Source: Nonomuraea soli
Lineage (GTDB): Bacteria > Actinomycetota > Actinomycetes > Streptosporangiales > Streptosporangiaceae
DNA: 64,000 bases
Reading direction: 5' to 3'
Assembly: GCF_013761175.1 (NCBI RefSeq)
Contig: NZ_JACDUR010000005.1
Location: 530,970 to 594,969, forward strand
Under the pieces are notes generated by a model. It saw only the letters and a program-made list of their open reading frames with translations. It had not been told where the DNA came from and did not search any database. Below, in pieces: positions 7,840 through 15,975 of the stretch. Within the stretch, counting starts at the first letter, position 1. Each line of letters starts with the position of its first letter. The translations under genes were made by a program, and so were the position numbers.

Positions 7840-8603
7840 CCGACCCGCTGCAGCTCCCGTGCCGCCGTGCGGGCCAGCACCTCGATCTGCTGCGGGGTCA
7901 GCACCTGGGTGACCGTGCGGCGCACGAGGGAGGACACGCGTCCCGGCCTGGTGACCGTCACGCCCTCGGCGGCGACCAGGCCGCCGCGTGGCAGCTGACC
8001 GCAGTGCACGGCCAGGATCGGGCTGATCGCGACCTTGATCCCGGTCTCGCGGGTGAGCAGGTCGGCAAAGGCGTTGGCCGTCTCGACCAGTGGCCTGGCC
8101 ACGCTGGTGCCGTACTTCTCGCCGAAGAACAGCCGCCCGCCGTACGTGGCGATCTCGGTGTCCGGCGACCACGACTCGTTGTCGACGATCCACAGGCCGC
8201 CCGGCCCGATCACGAGGTGGTCGATGGAGGCCATCCCGCGGATGGCGCGTCCGTCGAGCACCCTGTGCCCGGTACGGCGCAGCGCGCGCCGTAGCAGTTT
8301 GCCGGTGATCGACTCTCCTCTGCGGCGGCCCCTCCACACCGCCGTGGAGCGGAAGGAGCGCCAGGACAGGTACCAGTCGACGGCCGCGACGACGCCCGCG
8401 AGGGCGAAGCCGTACAGAGCCGCCAGACCGAGGTCGAAGCGGAGCGCCAGCAGGAAGCCGGCGACGAAGCCCGCCGCCGCCTTCGCGACGCGGGCGCGCT
8501 GTCTGGTCTTGGCGTCCTCGTGCCAGTACTTCTCGTAGTACCACTGGGCTGAGGAGCCCGTGAACTTCTCGTCCCGCTGCACGTAGATCGAGCCACCGGG
8601 CAT
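7836..8603 (-). CDS. Membrane-anchored NERD (nuclease-related) domain protein
   Basis: A 255-residue protein with two hydrophobic segments (about 42-58 and 62-78) and a C-terminal NERD domain beginning at about RGESITGKLL (96-104). The core motif ASIDHLVIGPGGLWIVDNES (about 126-144) matches the nuclease-related fold, but the usual terminal Lys of the (D/E)-x-K triad is not where expected: the sequence reads DNES. Activity as a nuclease is therefore doubtful. NERD domains are thought to act on DNA or RNA, some in defence. ATG 8603 is used because the family-like sequence starts there. It converges on the membrane-protein gene with a 4-base overlap. Confidence 0.8.
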   Translation of the reverse strand: MPGGSIYVQRDEKFTGSSAQWYYEKYWHEDAKTRQRARVAKAAAGFVAGFLLALRFDLGLAALYGFALAGVVAAVDWYLSWRSFRSTAVWRGRRRGESITGKLLRRALRRTGHRVLDGRAIRGMASIDHLVIGPGGLWIVDNESWSPDTEIATYGGRLFFGEKYGTSVARPLVETANAFADLLTRETGIKVAISPILAVHCGQLPRGGLVAAEGVTVTRPGRVSSLVRRTVTQVLTPQQIEVLARTAARELQRVG

Positions 8604-8736
8604 GCCAAACTCCCCGAATGAGTAGGTAATGCCTGGATCTACCACGCCGGAGATCCCTCGCCGGTCCAAGGGGTACCCGCTCCCGGGCTCCGACGTGCAG
8701 GGGGTTACGGAAATAGCACCAACCCGATTCCATTCA

Positions 8737-8750
8737 ACCGACCAGTCGGT
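8737..8750. promoter_or_regulatory. TetR-type operator before the TetR gene
   Basis: ACCGAC-CA-GTCGGT, an inverted repeat of two 6-bp arms around a 2-bp centre, ends 13 bases before the GTG of the TetR gene. A near-identical site lies at 12661-12676 before the acyl-CoA dehydrogenase operon. This suggests autoregulation and one shared regulon. Confidence 0.75.
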
Positions 8751-8763
8751 ATGCTCGGGAGGC

Positions 8764-9345
8764 GTGAAGGAAGAACCGGTACGCCAGAGACTGCTCAGCG
8801 AGGCCACCCGCCTGTTCGCGAAGCAGGGATTCGAGAGCACCTCGGTCCAGGAGATCGTGGTCGCGGCCGGCGTCACCAAGGGCGCCATGTACCACTACTT
8901 CGATTCCAAGGACGACCTGCTGCACGAAGTCTACGCCCGCCTGCTTCGCATGCAGATGGGCAGGCTCACCCAGATCGCCGACGAGCCGGGACCCGTCGCC
9001 GAGCGCCTCCACAGAGCCGCCGCCGACGTGGTCGAGACCACCACGGAGTACCTGGACGACTCGAAGATCTTCTTCCGGTCCATGCACCTGCTCGCGCCGC
9101 AGACCCAGAAGACCGTGCGCGCCGAGCGCCGCCGCTACCACGAACGTTTCCGCGCGCTCGTGACCGAGGGGCAGCGCGAGGGCGTCTTCCGCGACGACAT
9201 CCCCGCCGAGATCGTCGTCGACTACTTCTTCGGCTCGGTGCACCACCTGGGCACGTGGTACCACGCGGACGGGCCGCTGACCGGCGCCCAGGTGGGTGCT
9301 CACTTCGCCGACCTGCTGCTCACATCTCTAGCCCCACGAGACTAG
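8764..9345 (+). CDS. TetR family regulator, probably of acyl-CoA dehydrogenase genes
   Basis: A 193-residue TetR/AcrR repressor. The helix-turn-helix is plain: LLSEATRLFAKQGFESTSVQ then EIVVAAGVTKGAMYHYFDSK (about residues 8-48). The C-terminal ligand domain includes FFRSMHLLAPQ and DYFFGSVHHLGTWY. GTG 8764 is the first in-frame start adjoining the domain; the operator at 8737-8750 would lie over the promoter. Downstream, in the opposite direction, is a three-gene acyl-CoA dehydrogenase operon with the same palindrome at its start, so an acyl-CoA or related thioester is a plausible inducer. It overlaps the end of the short dehydrogenase gene by 26 bases, tail to tail. Confidence 0.87.
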   Translation: MKEEPVRQRLLSEATRLFAKQGFESTSVQEIVVAAGVTKGAMYHYFDSKDDLLHEVYARLLRMQMGRLTQIADEPGPVAERLHRAAADVVETTTEYLDDSKIFFRSMHLLAPQTQKTVRAERRRYHERFRALVTEGQREGVFRDDIPAEIVVDYFFGSVHHLGTWYHADGPLTGAQVGAHFADLLLTSLAPRD

Positions 9346-10318
9346 CCAGCGCCTCGCGGTGGTCGCCGGGCGTGCCCAGGGCGATCTGGGTGGCCTTGGC
9401 GCGCTTGAGGTAGAGATGCACGGGGTGCTCCCAGGTCATCCCGATGCCGCCGTGCAGCTGGACCGCGTCCTCGGCCACATGCACGGCCACGTCCGCGTTC
9501 CACGCCTGCGCCGTGGCCGTCGCGATCGGCGACAGCTCCGACACCGCGTTCCTGGCCGCGGCGCGCGCCCGCACCACGTCGAGCCAGAGGTCGGCCAGCC
9601 GGTGCTTGATCGCCTGGAAGGAGCCGACCGGGCGGGCGAACTGGTAACGCGTCTTGACGTAGTCGAGCGTCGTCTGCAGGCACCACTCGGCCACGCCCAG
9701 CTGCTCGGAGGCCAGCAGCGCGGCGCCGAAACCGAGCACGCCCGGCAGGTCGACCTCGCCGAGCCTGACCTTGTCGCCCGAGCCGTACGACACGGTCCCG
9801 ACCGGCCTGGTCATGTCGAGGGACGACACGAGCTCCACGCGGGCGCCGGGCACCTGGTAGAGCACGCCGTCCTCGACCACGAGCACGATGTCGGCCACGT
9901 CCGCGCCCGCCACGTTCGCCGTGCCGGAGGGGATCCGGTACGGCGAGGCGCTGAACGGCACCGCGAGCGCCGCCGTCGCCTCGCCGCCGGCCAGCCGCTC
10001 CAGCAGCTCACCGGCGCCCACCTCCAGCAGCGCCTTGGTGGCCAGCACCGAGCTGGTGAAGAAGGGCACGGGCGCGACGAACCGGCCCAGCTCCTCCAGC
10101 ACCACGCCCGCCTCACGCGGCGTCGCGCCGGCGCCGCCGTACTCCTCGGGGATCAGCAGGCCCGCGACCCCGATCTCGCGCGAGAGCGTCTTCCACAGGT
10201 CCAGGTCGTAGGGCTGGGCCGTCTCGACACGCGCCAGGACGTCGGTGCACCGGTCCTTCAGCAGGTCACGTACGGCAGAGCGCAGGTCTTCCTCGTCCGG
10301 GCTGTAGAGCAGGGTCAT
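9320..10318 (-). CDS. Acyl-CoA dehydrogenase, short non-catalytic-type subunit
   Basis: A 332-residue acyl-CoA dehydrogenase-fold protein. The middle domain is reduced, and the C-terminal domain keeps the flavin-contact segments YVKTRYQFARPVGSFQA and AVQLHGGIGMTWEHP. I see no catalytic-base motif of the EGGTSE kind. Short members like this pair with a longer catalytic partner to make alpha2-beta2 dehydrogenases, known from actinobacterial steroid and fatty-acid side-chain oxidation (for example the FadE28/FadE29 type). Its ATG overlaps the stop of the upstream 380-residue dehydrogenase (ATGA), which fits a heteromer. Confidence 0.87.
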   Translation of the reverse strand: MTLLYSPDEEDLRSAVRDLLKDRCTDVLARVETAQPYDLDLWKTLSREIGVAGLLIPEEYGGAGATPREAGVVLEELGRFVAPVPFFTSSVLATKALLEVGAGELLERLAGGEATAALAVPFSASPYRIPSGTANVAGADVADIVLVVEDGVLYQVPGARVELVSSLDMTRPVGTVSYGSGDKVRLGEVDLPGVLGFGAALLASEQLGVAEWCLQTTLDYVKTRYQFARPVGSFQAIKHRLADLWLDVVRARAAARNAVSELSPIATATAQAWNADVAVHVAEDAVQLHGGIGMTWEHPVHLYLKRAKATQIALGTPGDHREALASLVGLEM

Positions 10319-11457
10319 CGGGGCAGGTCCTTCCACGGCACGTCCTTGTCGACACGGGGCTCGCTCGGCAGCCCGAGCACCCGCTCGGAGACGATGTTGC
10401 GCAGGATCTCCGAGGTGCCGCCCTCGATGGAGTTGCCCTTGGCGCGCAGGTAGCGGTAGCCGGGACCACGCCCGAAGAAGTCGACGCTCTCGGAACGGCG
10501 GAAGCTCCAGTCGTCGTAGCCCAGGTCGCGGTTGAGCTCGACCTCGATGCCCGACAGCTCCTGGTTCAGCTTGGCGAAGCTCAGCTTCATGCCCGAGCCC
10601 TCGGGGCCCGGTTGGCCGACCGCGAGCTGCTCGCGCAGCCGTACGCCCGACAGCCTCGTGACCTCGGCCTCCACCCAGATCTTGAGCAGGCGCTGCTGCA
10701 GGTCGTGGCTGCGGTGCTCGGGGTGCTCGCGCCAGGCGTCGAGCACGGGGCCCATCATGCCGCCGCCGCGCCGTACCGGATTGCCGCCGATCGCGACGCG
10801 CTCGTTCATCAGCGTGGTCTGCGCGACCCGCCAGCCGTCGCCGACCTGGCCCAGGCGCAGGTCGTCGCCGAGCCGCACACCGGTCAGGAAGACCTCGTTG
10901 AACTCGGCCTCGCCGGTGATCTGGCGCAGCGGGCGCACCTCGACACCGGGGGCGTGCATGTCGCACACGAAGTAGGTCAGGCCGCGGTGCTTGGGGACGT
11001 CGGGATCGGTCCTGGCGACCAGGATGGCCCAGCGAGCGTGGTGGGCGCCCGAGGTCCAGACCTTCTGGCCGTCGACGACCCACTCGTCGCCGTCCCTGAC
11101 CGCCCTGGTGGCCAGGGTGGCCAGGTCGGAGCCGGCGCCGGGCTCGCTGAACAGCTGGCACCAGATCTCCTCGCCGGTCCACAGCGGCCTGAGGAACCGG
11201 CGCTTCTGCTCCTCGGTGCCGAAGGCGAGGATCGTGGGAGCGGCCATGCCCAGGCCGATCGCCTGCACGCCGAAGTCGAGCTGCGGCGTGCCCTTGAAGG
11301 CCTCGTCGACCTCCTGCTGCAGGTCGCGCGACCAGCCCCGGCCGCCCAGCCCCTCGGGGAAGTGCACCCAGGCCAGCCCGGCGTCGAAGCGGGCGCGGAG
11401 GAACTCCAGCCGGTCGTCCGCGGGGTGATCTCTCAGGAAATCGTCGACTACATCCAC
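10315..11457 (-). CDS. Acyl-CoA dehydrogenase, catalytic subunit
   Basis: A 380-residue acyl-CoA dehydrogenase with the usual three domains. FAD/substrate motifs are visible at [20 protein letters not shown] and [13 protein letters not shown], and the C-terminus carries [20 protein letters not shown], whose Glu is the expected catalytic base. It oxidises an acyl-CoA to the enoyl-CoA using FAD in the cytoplasm. The GTG at 11457 is preferred because the protein then starts at [12 protein letters not shown]; this overlaps the upstream gene by 10 bases. The tight coupling on both sides places all three dehydrogenases in one operon behind the operator at 12661. Confidence 0.9.
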   Translation of the reverse strand: MDVVDDFLRDHPADDRLEFLRARFDAGLAWVHFPEGLGGRGWSRDLQQEVDEAFKGTPQLDFGVQAIGLGMAAPTILAFGTEEQKRRFLRPLWTGEEIWCQLFSEPGAGSDLATLATRAVRDGDEWVVDGQKVWTSGAHHARWAILVARTDPDVPKHRGLTYFVCDMHAPGVEVRPLRQITGEAEFNEVFLTGVRLGDDLRLGQVGDGWRVAQTTLMNERVAIGGNPVRRGGGMMGPVLDAWREHPEHRSHDLQQRLLKIWVEAEVTRLSGVRLREQLAVGQPGPEGSGMKLSFAKLNQELSGIEVELNRDLGYDDWSFRRSESVDFFGRGPGYRYLRAKGNSIEGGTSEILRNIVSERVLGLPSEPRVDKDVPWKDLPR

Positions 11458-12650
11458 TTCTTCAGCTCCCGGTAGGCGAGTGACCTCTTGTGCACCTCGT
11501 CGGGCCCGTCGGCCAGGCGCAGCGTGCGCGCGTGAGCCCAGAGCCCGGCCAGCGGGAAGTCCTGGGACACGCCGCCCGCGCCGTGCACCTGGACGGCCTT
11601 GTCGAGGATCCACTCCACCGTCAGCGGAGCGGCGATCTTGATGGCCTGGATCTCGGTGTGGGCGCCGCGGTTGCCGACGGTGTCCATGAGCCAGGCGGCC
11701 TTGAGGGTGAGCAGGCGCAGCTGCTCGACCCTGACCCGGGACTCGGCGATCCAGTCCTGCACGACGCCCTGCTGGGCGACGGGCTTGCCGAACGTCGTAC
11801 GGCTCAGCGCGCGCTTGCACATCATCTCGATGGCGCGCTCGGCCATGCCGATGAGGCGCATGCAGTGGTGGATGCGGCCGGGACCGAGGCGGGCCTGGGC
11901 GATGGCGAAGCCGCCGCCTTCCTCGCCGATCAGGTTGTCGGCCGGGACCCGCACGTCCTCGAAGATCACCTCGGCGTGCCCGCCGTGGTCGCCGTCGGTG
12001 TAGCCGAAGACCGTCATGCCGCGCTTGATCGTCATCCCGGGCGTGTCGCGCGGCACCAGGATCATGCTCTGCTGCCGGTGGCTCGGGGCCTCGGGATCGG
12101 TCTTGCCCATGACGATGAAGATCTTGCAGCTGGGGTTCATGGCGCCGGAGATGAACCACTTGCGGCCGTTGATCACGTACTCGTCGCCGTCGCGGGCGAT
12201 CGAGGTGGCGATGTTGGTGGCGTCGGAGGAGGCCACGTCGGGCTCGGTCATCGCGAAGGCCGAGCGGATCTCGCCGTCGAGCAGCGGCGCGAGCCACTCC
12301 TTGCGCTGCCACTCGCTGCCGAACATGGAGAGCACCTCCATGTTGCCGGTGTCGGGCGCGGCGCAGTTGGTCGCGGCCGGGGCGATGCTCGGCGAGCGGC
12401 CCATGATCTCGGCCAGCGGCGCGTACTGCAGGTTCGTCAGGCCCGCGCCGTGGTCACCCGGCAGGAACAGGTTCCACAGGCCCCGCTTCCTCGCCTCGTC
12501 CTTGAGATCCTCCAGCAGCGGCGGCGGGCTCCACCCGCTCTCGTCCGCCTGCTCGTGGAAGGCTGCCTCGGCTGGGTAGACGCACTCGTCCATGAAGCGC
12601 AGCAGGCGCTCGCGCAGGTCCTCGGTGACGCTGTCGAAGGCGAAGTCCAT
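11448..12650 (-). CDS. Acyl-CoA dehydrogenase, ACAD10/11-like
   Basis: A 400-residue acyl-CoA dehydrogenase, first gene of its operon. Motifs: [16 protein letters not shown] (flavin and substrate pocket), [28 protein letters not shown] and [19 protein letters not shown] near the end, followed by [15 protein letters not shown], the position of the catalytic acid. The DGPDEVH ending is the ACAD10/ACAD11 pattern, a group acting on long or modified acyl chains including 4-hydroxyacyl types. The ATG lies 11 bases from a TetR-type palindrome, so the operator probably overlaps the promoter or a very short leader. Confidence 0.91.
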   Translation of the reverse strand: MDFAFDSVTEDLRERLLRFMDECVYPAEAAFHEQADESGWSPPPLLEDLKDEARKRGLWNLFLPGDHGAGLTNLQYAPLAEIMGRSPSIAPAATNCAAPDTGNMEVLSMFGSEWQRKEWLAPLLDGEIRSAFAMTEPDVASSDATNIATSIARDGDEYVINGRKWFISGAMNPSCKIFIVMGKTDPEAPSHRQQSMILVPRDTPGMTIKRGMTVFGYTDGDHGGHAEVIFEDVRVPADNLIGEEGGGFAIAQARLGPGRIHHCMRLIGMAERAIEMMCKRALSRTTFGKPVAQQGVVQDWIAESRVRVEQLRLLTLKAAWLMDTVGNRGAHTEIQAIKIAAPLTVEWILDKAVQVHGAGGVSQDFPLAGLWAHARTLRLADGPDEVHKRSLAYRELKKWM

Positions 12651-12660
12651 GCCGCGAGAC

Positions 12661-12676
12661 TACCGACCGGTCGGTA
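12661..12676. promoter_or_regulatory. TetR-type operator before the acyl-CoA dehydrogenase operon
   Basis: TACCGACCGGTCGGTA is a perfect 16-bp palindrome 11 bases upstream of the first dehydrogenase ATG (reverse strand). Its ACCGAC/GTCGGT arms match the site in front of the TetR gene at 8737-8750. Confidence 0.8.
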
Positions 12677-12740
12677 TGCCTGTCGACTCTGTCAAATACC
12701 GACATACATAGATAAAGGGGGGCGCCACTAGGCTCCGCGC

Positions 12741-13319
12741 ATGACCGCAACACTCCCCCGCGCCACGGTTCTCGCGGACGGTGTCGTACGACTGGAGCCG
12801 CTCTCCGAGAACCACGTGCCCGACCTCTTCGAGGCCGGTGGCGGGGACGACGAGGTGTGGCGCTGGCTCAGGCCCACACCGCACACCAAGGAAGACCTCA
12901 CCACCCTGGCCCGGCGCCTCGTCGACGGCCCCGAGTACACGCCCTTCGCCGTCGTCCACGACGGCCGCGCCATCGGCTGGACCTCGTATGTGAACGTTCC
13001 CGGATACGCGCTGAGCGTCGAGATCGGCTTCACCTGGTACGGCAGGGCCTACTGGCGCACAGCCGTCAACACCGCCTGCAAGATCCTGCTCATCGACCAC
13101 GCCTTCGACGCCCACGACTACAACCGGGTCGTCCTGAAGACCGACCACCTCAACACCCGCTCCCAGCAGGCCATCGCCCGCCTCGGAGCCGTGCACGAGG
13201 GCACTCTGCGACGCCACCGCGTCCGCCCCGACGGCACCTGGCGCGACTCGGTCTACTTCGGCATCCTGCGCGAGGAGTGGCCCGCCCACCGCGCCCGGCT
13301 TGTCGGAGGCCGCCGGTAA
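12741..13319 (+). CDS. GNAT family N-acetyltransferase (first of three paralogs)
   Basis: A 192-residue RimJ/RimL-like acetyltransferase. The N-terminal part VVRLEPLSENHVPDLFEAGG is the usual beta1/alpha1 opening; the acetyl-CoA region runs from VEIGFTWYGRAYW through YNRVVLKTDHLNTRSQQAIA, and the C-terminus ends GILREEWPAHRARL. Proteins of this group move an acetyl group to an amino terminus or small amine in the cytoplasm; the substrate is unknown. Two close paralogs (14006 and 14587) follow in the same direction. Their wording is nearly identical over the C-terminal two thirds, so they arose by local duplication. No convincing ribosome site is seen before ATG 12741. Confidence 0.9.
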   Translation: MTATLPRATVLADGVVRLEPLSENHVPDLFEAGGGDDEVWRWLRPTPHTKEDLTTLARRLVDGPEYTPFAVVHDGRAIGWTSYVNVPGYALSVEIGFTWYGRAYWRTAVNTACKILLIDHAFDAHDYNRVVLKTDHLNTRSQQAIARLGAVHEGTLRRHRVRPDGTWRDSVYFGILREEWPAHRARLVGGRR

Positions 13320-13330
13320 GGTCACGCGCC

Positions 13331-13939
13331 ATGGACTGGCAGACATGGCACGCCGACTACGACCGTCCCGGCTCCCCCCTGGCCCAGCGCCTGCACGTCG
13401 TGCAGGAGCGCATCCGCCAGACGCTCGACACCGCCCCGCCCGGCCCGCTGACGATCATCAGCCTCTGCGCCGGGCAGGGCCGCGACCTGCTGCCCGTCCT
13501 GGCCCACCACCCCCGCCGCGCCGACACCCGCGCCCGGCTCGTCGAGCTCGACCCCGCCAACGCCGACGCCGCCCGCGCCTTCGGCCTGCCCGAGGTCGAG
13601 ATCGTCACCGCCGACGCCGCCCTCACCGACCACTACCTCGACCTGGCGCCCGCCGACCTGGTGCTGCTGTGCGGCATCTTCGGCAACATCCCCGACGCCG
13701 ACGTCGAACGCACCGTCGCCTACTCCAGCCACCTGACCGCCACCGGCGGCACGGTCATCTGGACCCGCCACCGCCGCTCCCCCGACCTCGTGCCGTCGAT
13801 CCGCTCCTGGTTCGAGCAGCAGGGCTTCGAGGAGTGGTGGATGTCGCCGCCCGACGCGCCCTACGGCGTGGGCGCGCACCGCTTCACCGGCACCCCTCGC
13901 CCTCTCGCCGCTGGTGAGCGCATGTTCGCCTTCGTGTAG
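13331..13939 (+). CDS. SAM-dependent methyltransferase-fold protein
   Basis: A 202-residue class I methyltransferase-fold protein. The SAM-binding motif I is IISLCAGQGRDLLPVL (about 42-57), an acidic ribose-binding position follows in RLVELDPANAD, and motif IV is at DLVLLCGIFGNIPD. The C-terminus (GVGAHRFTGTPRPL) resembles uncharacterised actinobacterial small methyltransferases; the target is unknown. It begins 11 bases after the first acetyltransferase and is inserted between it and the second copy, so it may share their transcript. Confidence 0.83.
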   Translation: MDWQTWHADYDRPGSPLAQRLHVVQERIRQTLDTAPPGPLTIISLCAGQGRDLLPVLAHHPRRADTRARLVELDPANADAARAFGLPEVEIVTADAALTDHYLDLAPADLVLLCGIFGNIPDADVERTVAYSSHLTATGGTVIWTRHRRSPDLVPSIRSWFEQQGFEEWWMSPPDAPYGVGAHRFTGTPRPLAAGERMFAFV

Positions 13940-14005
13940 TGGTCCCTGGGAAACGACCGCTTGTGGCCATGCTCGGCAGGCCACCCCGCCACTACCCTCG
14001 TGGCC

Positions 14006-14590
14006 ATGACCGCGACCATGCCCTCACCCACCGTGCTCACCGACACGGTGGTCCGCCTCGAGCCCCTCACCGGGGACCACGTCCCCGACCTCTTCGCCGC
14101 CAGCGGCAAGGACGACGAGGTGTGGCGCTGGATGCCCGTCCCCACCCCGCAGAGCGAGGAGCAGGTCGCCCACATCGTCACCGGCCTGCTCGCCAACCCC
14201 GAGTGCGTCTCCTTCGCGGTCGTGCACGACGGGCGCGCCGTCGGCTCCACCTCCTACTGGAACGTCCCCGGATGGGACCTGAGCGTCGAGATCGGCTTCA
14301 CCTGGTACGGCAGGGCCGTGTGGCGGAGCGCCGTCAACACCTCGTGCAAGATCCTGCTCGTCGACCACGCCTTCGACGCCCACGACTACAACCGCGTGAT
14401 GTTCAAGACCGACCACCTCAACACGCGCTCCCAGCAGGCCATCGCCCGCATCGGCGGCCTGCACGAAGGCACCCTGCGCCGCCACCGTCTCCGGCCCGAC
14501 GGCACCTGGCGCGACTCGGCCTGCTTCGGCATCCTGCGCGAGGAATGGCCCGCCCACCGCGCCCGCCTCGTCGACCGGGGTCAGTCATGA
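14006..14590 (+). CDS. GNAT family N-acetyltransferase (second of three paralogs)
   Basis: A 194-residue acetyltransferase, very similar to the one at 12741: VEIGFTWYGRA, VNTSCKILLVDHAFDAHDYN and KTDHLNTRSQQAIARIGG recur almost unchanged. The start used is ATG 14006, matching the start of the first paralog; 45 bases upstream is another in-frame start that would add unrelated residues. Its stop overlaps the start of the third paralog as ATGA. Differences concentrate in the N-terminal half, where the acceptor substrate usually binds, so the copies may have diverged in specificity. Confidence 0.9.
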   Translation: MTATMPSPTVLTDTVVRLEPLTGDHVPDLFAASGKDDEVWRWMPVPTPQSEEQVAHIVTGLLANPECVSFAVVHDGRAVGSTSYWNVPGWDLSVEIGFTWYGRAVWRSAVNTSCKILLVDHAFDAHDYNRVMFKTDHLNTRSQQAIARIGGLHEGTLRRHRLRPDGTWRDSACFGILREEWPAHRARLVDRGQS

Positions 14591-15162
14591 CCCTCGCCCT
14601 GCCCACACCCGCCGTCCTCACCGACGCCGTCGTCCGGCTCGAACCTCTCACGCCCGCACACGTCGCCGACCTGTTCTTCGCCAGCGGCAAGGACGACGAG
14701 CTGTGGCAGTGGATGCCCGCCGCCACCCCTCGCACCGAGGACGACATGGCGCGCATCGTGCGCTCGCTCGTCGACAACCCCGCGCGCGTGCCGTACGCCG
14801 TGATCCACGAAGGGCGGGCCATCGGGTCGACGTCGTTCTGCGACGTGCCCGGGTTCGATCTGAGCGTCGAGATCGGGTGGACGTGGTACGGCAGGGCGTA
14901 CTGGCGGACGGCGGTGAACACGTCGTGCAAGGTGCTGCTGATCGACCACGTCTTCGGGGGGCATGAGCACAACAGGGTGCTGTTGAAGACCGATGACCGC
15001 AACACGCGGTCGCAGCGGGCGATCGCGCGGATCGGCGGGGTGCACGAGGCGACCCTGCGACGCCACCGGCCCCGGCCGGACGGCACCTGGCGCGACACGG
15101 TGTGCTTCGGCATCCTGCGCGAGGAGTGGCCCGCCCACCGCGCCCGCCTCACGGGCAGGTAG
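14587..15162 (+). CDS. GNAT family N-acetyltransferase (third of three paralogs)
   Basis: A 191-residue acetyltransferase, third tandem copy. Shared segments include VVRLEPLTPAHVADLFFASG, VEIGWTWYGRAYWRTAVNTS and GILREEWPAHRARL. The ATG overlaps the preceding stop (ATGA), so synthesis is coupled to the second copy. Relative to the other copies, IDHVFGGHEHNRVLLKTDDR replaces the HAFDAHDYNR segment, a divergence near the acetyl-CoA/acceptor interface. No terminator is evident; a stretch of short tandem repeats follows. Confidence 0.9.
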   Translation: MTLALPTPAVLTDAVVRLEPLTPAHVADLFFASGKDDELWQWMPAATPRTEDDMARIVRSLVDNPARVPYAVIHEGRAIGSTSFCDVPGFDLSVEIGWTWYGRAYWRTAVNTSCKVLLIDHVFGGHEHNRVLLKTDDRNTRSQRAIARIGGVHEATLRRHRPRPDGTWRDTVCFGILREEWPAHRARLTGR

Positions 15163-15196
15163 GAGGACGGGGGCCGGAAGCCCCAGGCTCACGGCC

Positions 15197-15266
15197 GAGG
15201 GCCGAGAGCCGAGGACCGAGAGCCGAGGACCGGGCACCGAGGACCGGGCACCGAGGACCGGGCACC
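15197..15266. repeat. Five tandem 14-bp repeats
   Basis: Three exact copies of GAGGACCGGGCACC (15225-15266) follow two variants ending GAGAGCC (15197-15224). They sit in the 203-bp gap between the third acetyltransferase and the TetR gene. The rest of the gap (15267-15365) is GC-rich, purine-biased low-complexity sequence with no gene visible. No spacers are present, so it is not a CRISPR array. Confidence 0.85.
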
Positions 15267-15365
15267 GAGGCTGAGGGCCAGGGCCGAGCCGCGGGCCGAG
15301 CCGAGCCGCGGGCCGGGGGCCGGGGGCCAGGGCCGGGGGAAGGCTCTCGACGCGGGGGCCTGGGG

Positions 15366-15917
15366 TCAGCCTTGGGCGAGCATGCCCGCGATCAGCTCCT
15401 CGATCCCGTCCCGCAGTTCCTCGAACGACGGCTCGGACCCCGCCCCCACCAGCGTGTCGAACATCAGCCCCTCCCCGAAGGCCACCAGCTGGCGTGCGTG
15501 CCGCGCCGGGTCCGCCGATCCCATCGCAGTCAGCATCACCACCCCCGGGTCCCGGAACCGCGCCCCCACCCGGTTGTAGACGGCCCGCAGTTCGGGCCGC
15601 CGGTTGGCCTCCAGTGCCAGCTCGTAGCGAGCCAGCGTGCGCCGCCGATCCCTGATCTGCACCAGCAGCGCCGCGGCCATGAGCTCCGGCAGCTCCGAGC
15701 CACCGGCACCGAGCGCCTCGGCGAGCGCCTGCTCCTCCAGCGCGGTCAGATGCTCGAGTGCGAGCTCCAGGAGCGCCGCCCGGCTGCGGGCCAGGTTGGA
15801 GGTGGAGCCGGCGGGGAGTCCCGCGGCCTCGTCGACGGCGCGGTGGGTGAGCCCGCGCATGCCGTGATCGGCCAGGACGGTGATGGCCGCGTCCGCGATG
15901 ACTTCCGAGCGCTTCAC
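15366..15917 (-). CDS. TetR family regulator of the adjacent FAD monooxygenase
   Basis: A 183-residue TetR-type repressor: ADAAITVLADHGMRGLTHRA then VDEAAGLPAGSTSNLARSRA form the helix-turn-helix (about residues 8-47). The C-terminal domain is short, with an EEQALAEALG helix and the GEGLMFDTLVGAG region. It is divergent from the FAD monooxygenase gene at 15976. Two ACTAC-N4-GTAGT palindromes lie in the 58-bp gap between them, so it most likely represses both itself and the oxygenase until a substrate or inhibitor binds. Confidence 0.88.
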   Translation of the reverse strand: MKRSEVIADAAITVLADHGMRGLTHRAVDEAAGLPAGSTSNLARSRAALLELALEHLTALEEQALAEALGAGGSELPELMAAALLVQIRDRRRTLARYELALEANRRPELRAVYNRVGARFRDPGVVMLTAMGSADPARHARQLVAFGEGLMFDTLVGAGSEPSFEELRDGIEELIAGMLAQG

Positions 15918-15925
15918 GGCGGCAT

Positions 15926-15959
15926 ACTACAGGTGTAGTCTCAAACTACAGATGTAGTT
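15926..15959. promoter_or_regulatory. Double TetR operator between the divergent genes
   Basis: Two copies of ACTAC-N4-GTAGT, at 15926-15939 and 15945-15958, lie 19 bp apart centre to centre; the second extends to a longer palindrome (15943-15960). The spacing is about two helical turns, so two dimers could bind one face of the DNA and control both promoters. Confidence 0.85.
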
Positions 15960-15975
15960 TCCCTGAGGAGCGGGC

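Noticed and set aside
15197-15266. 14-bp repeats as CRISPR
   Set aside because: Units are contiguous with no spacers and no cas genes are near.
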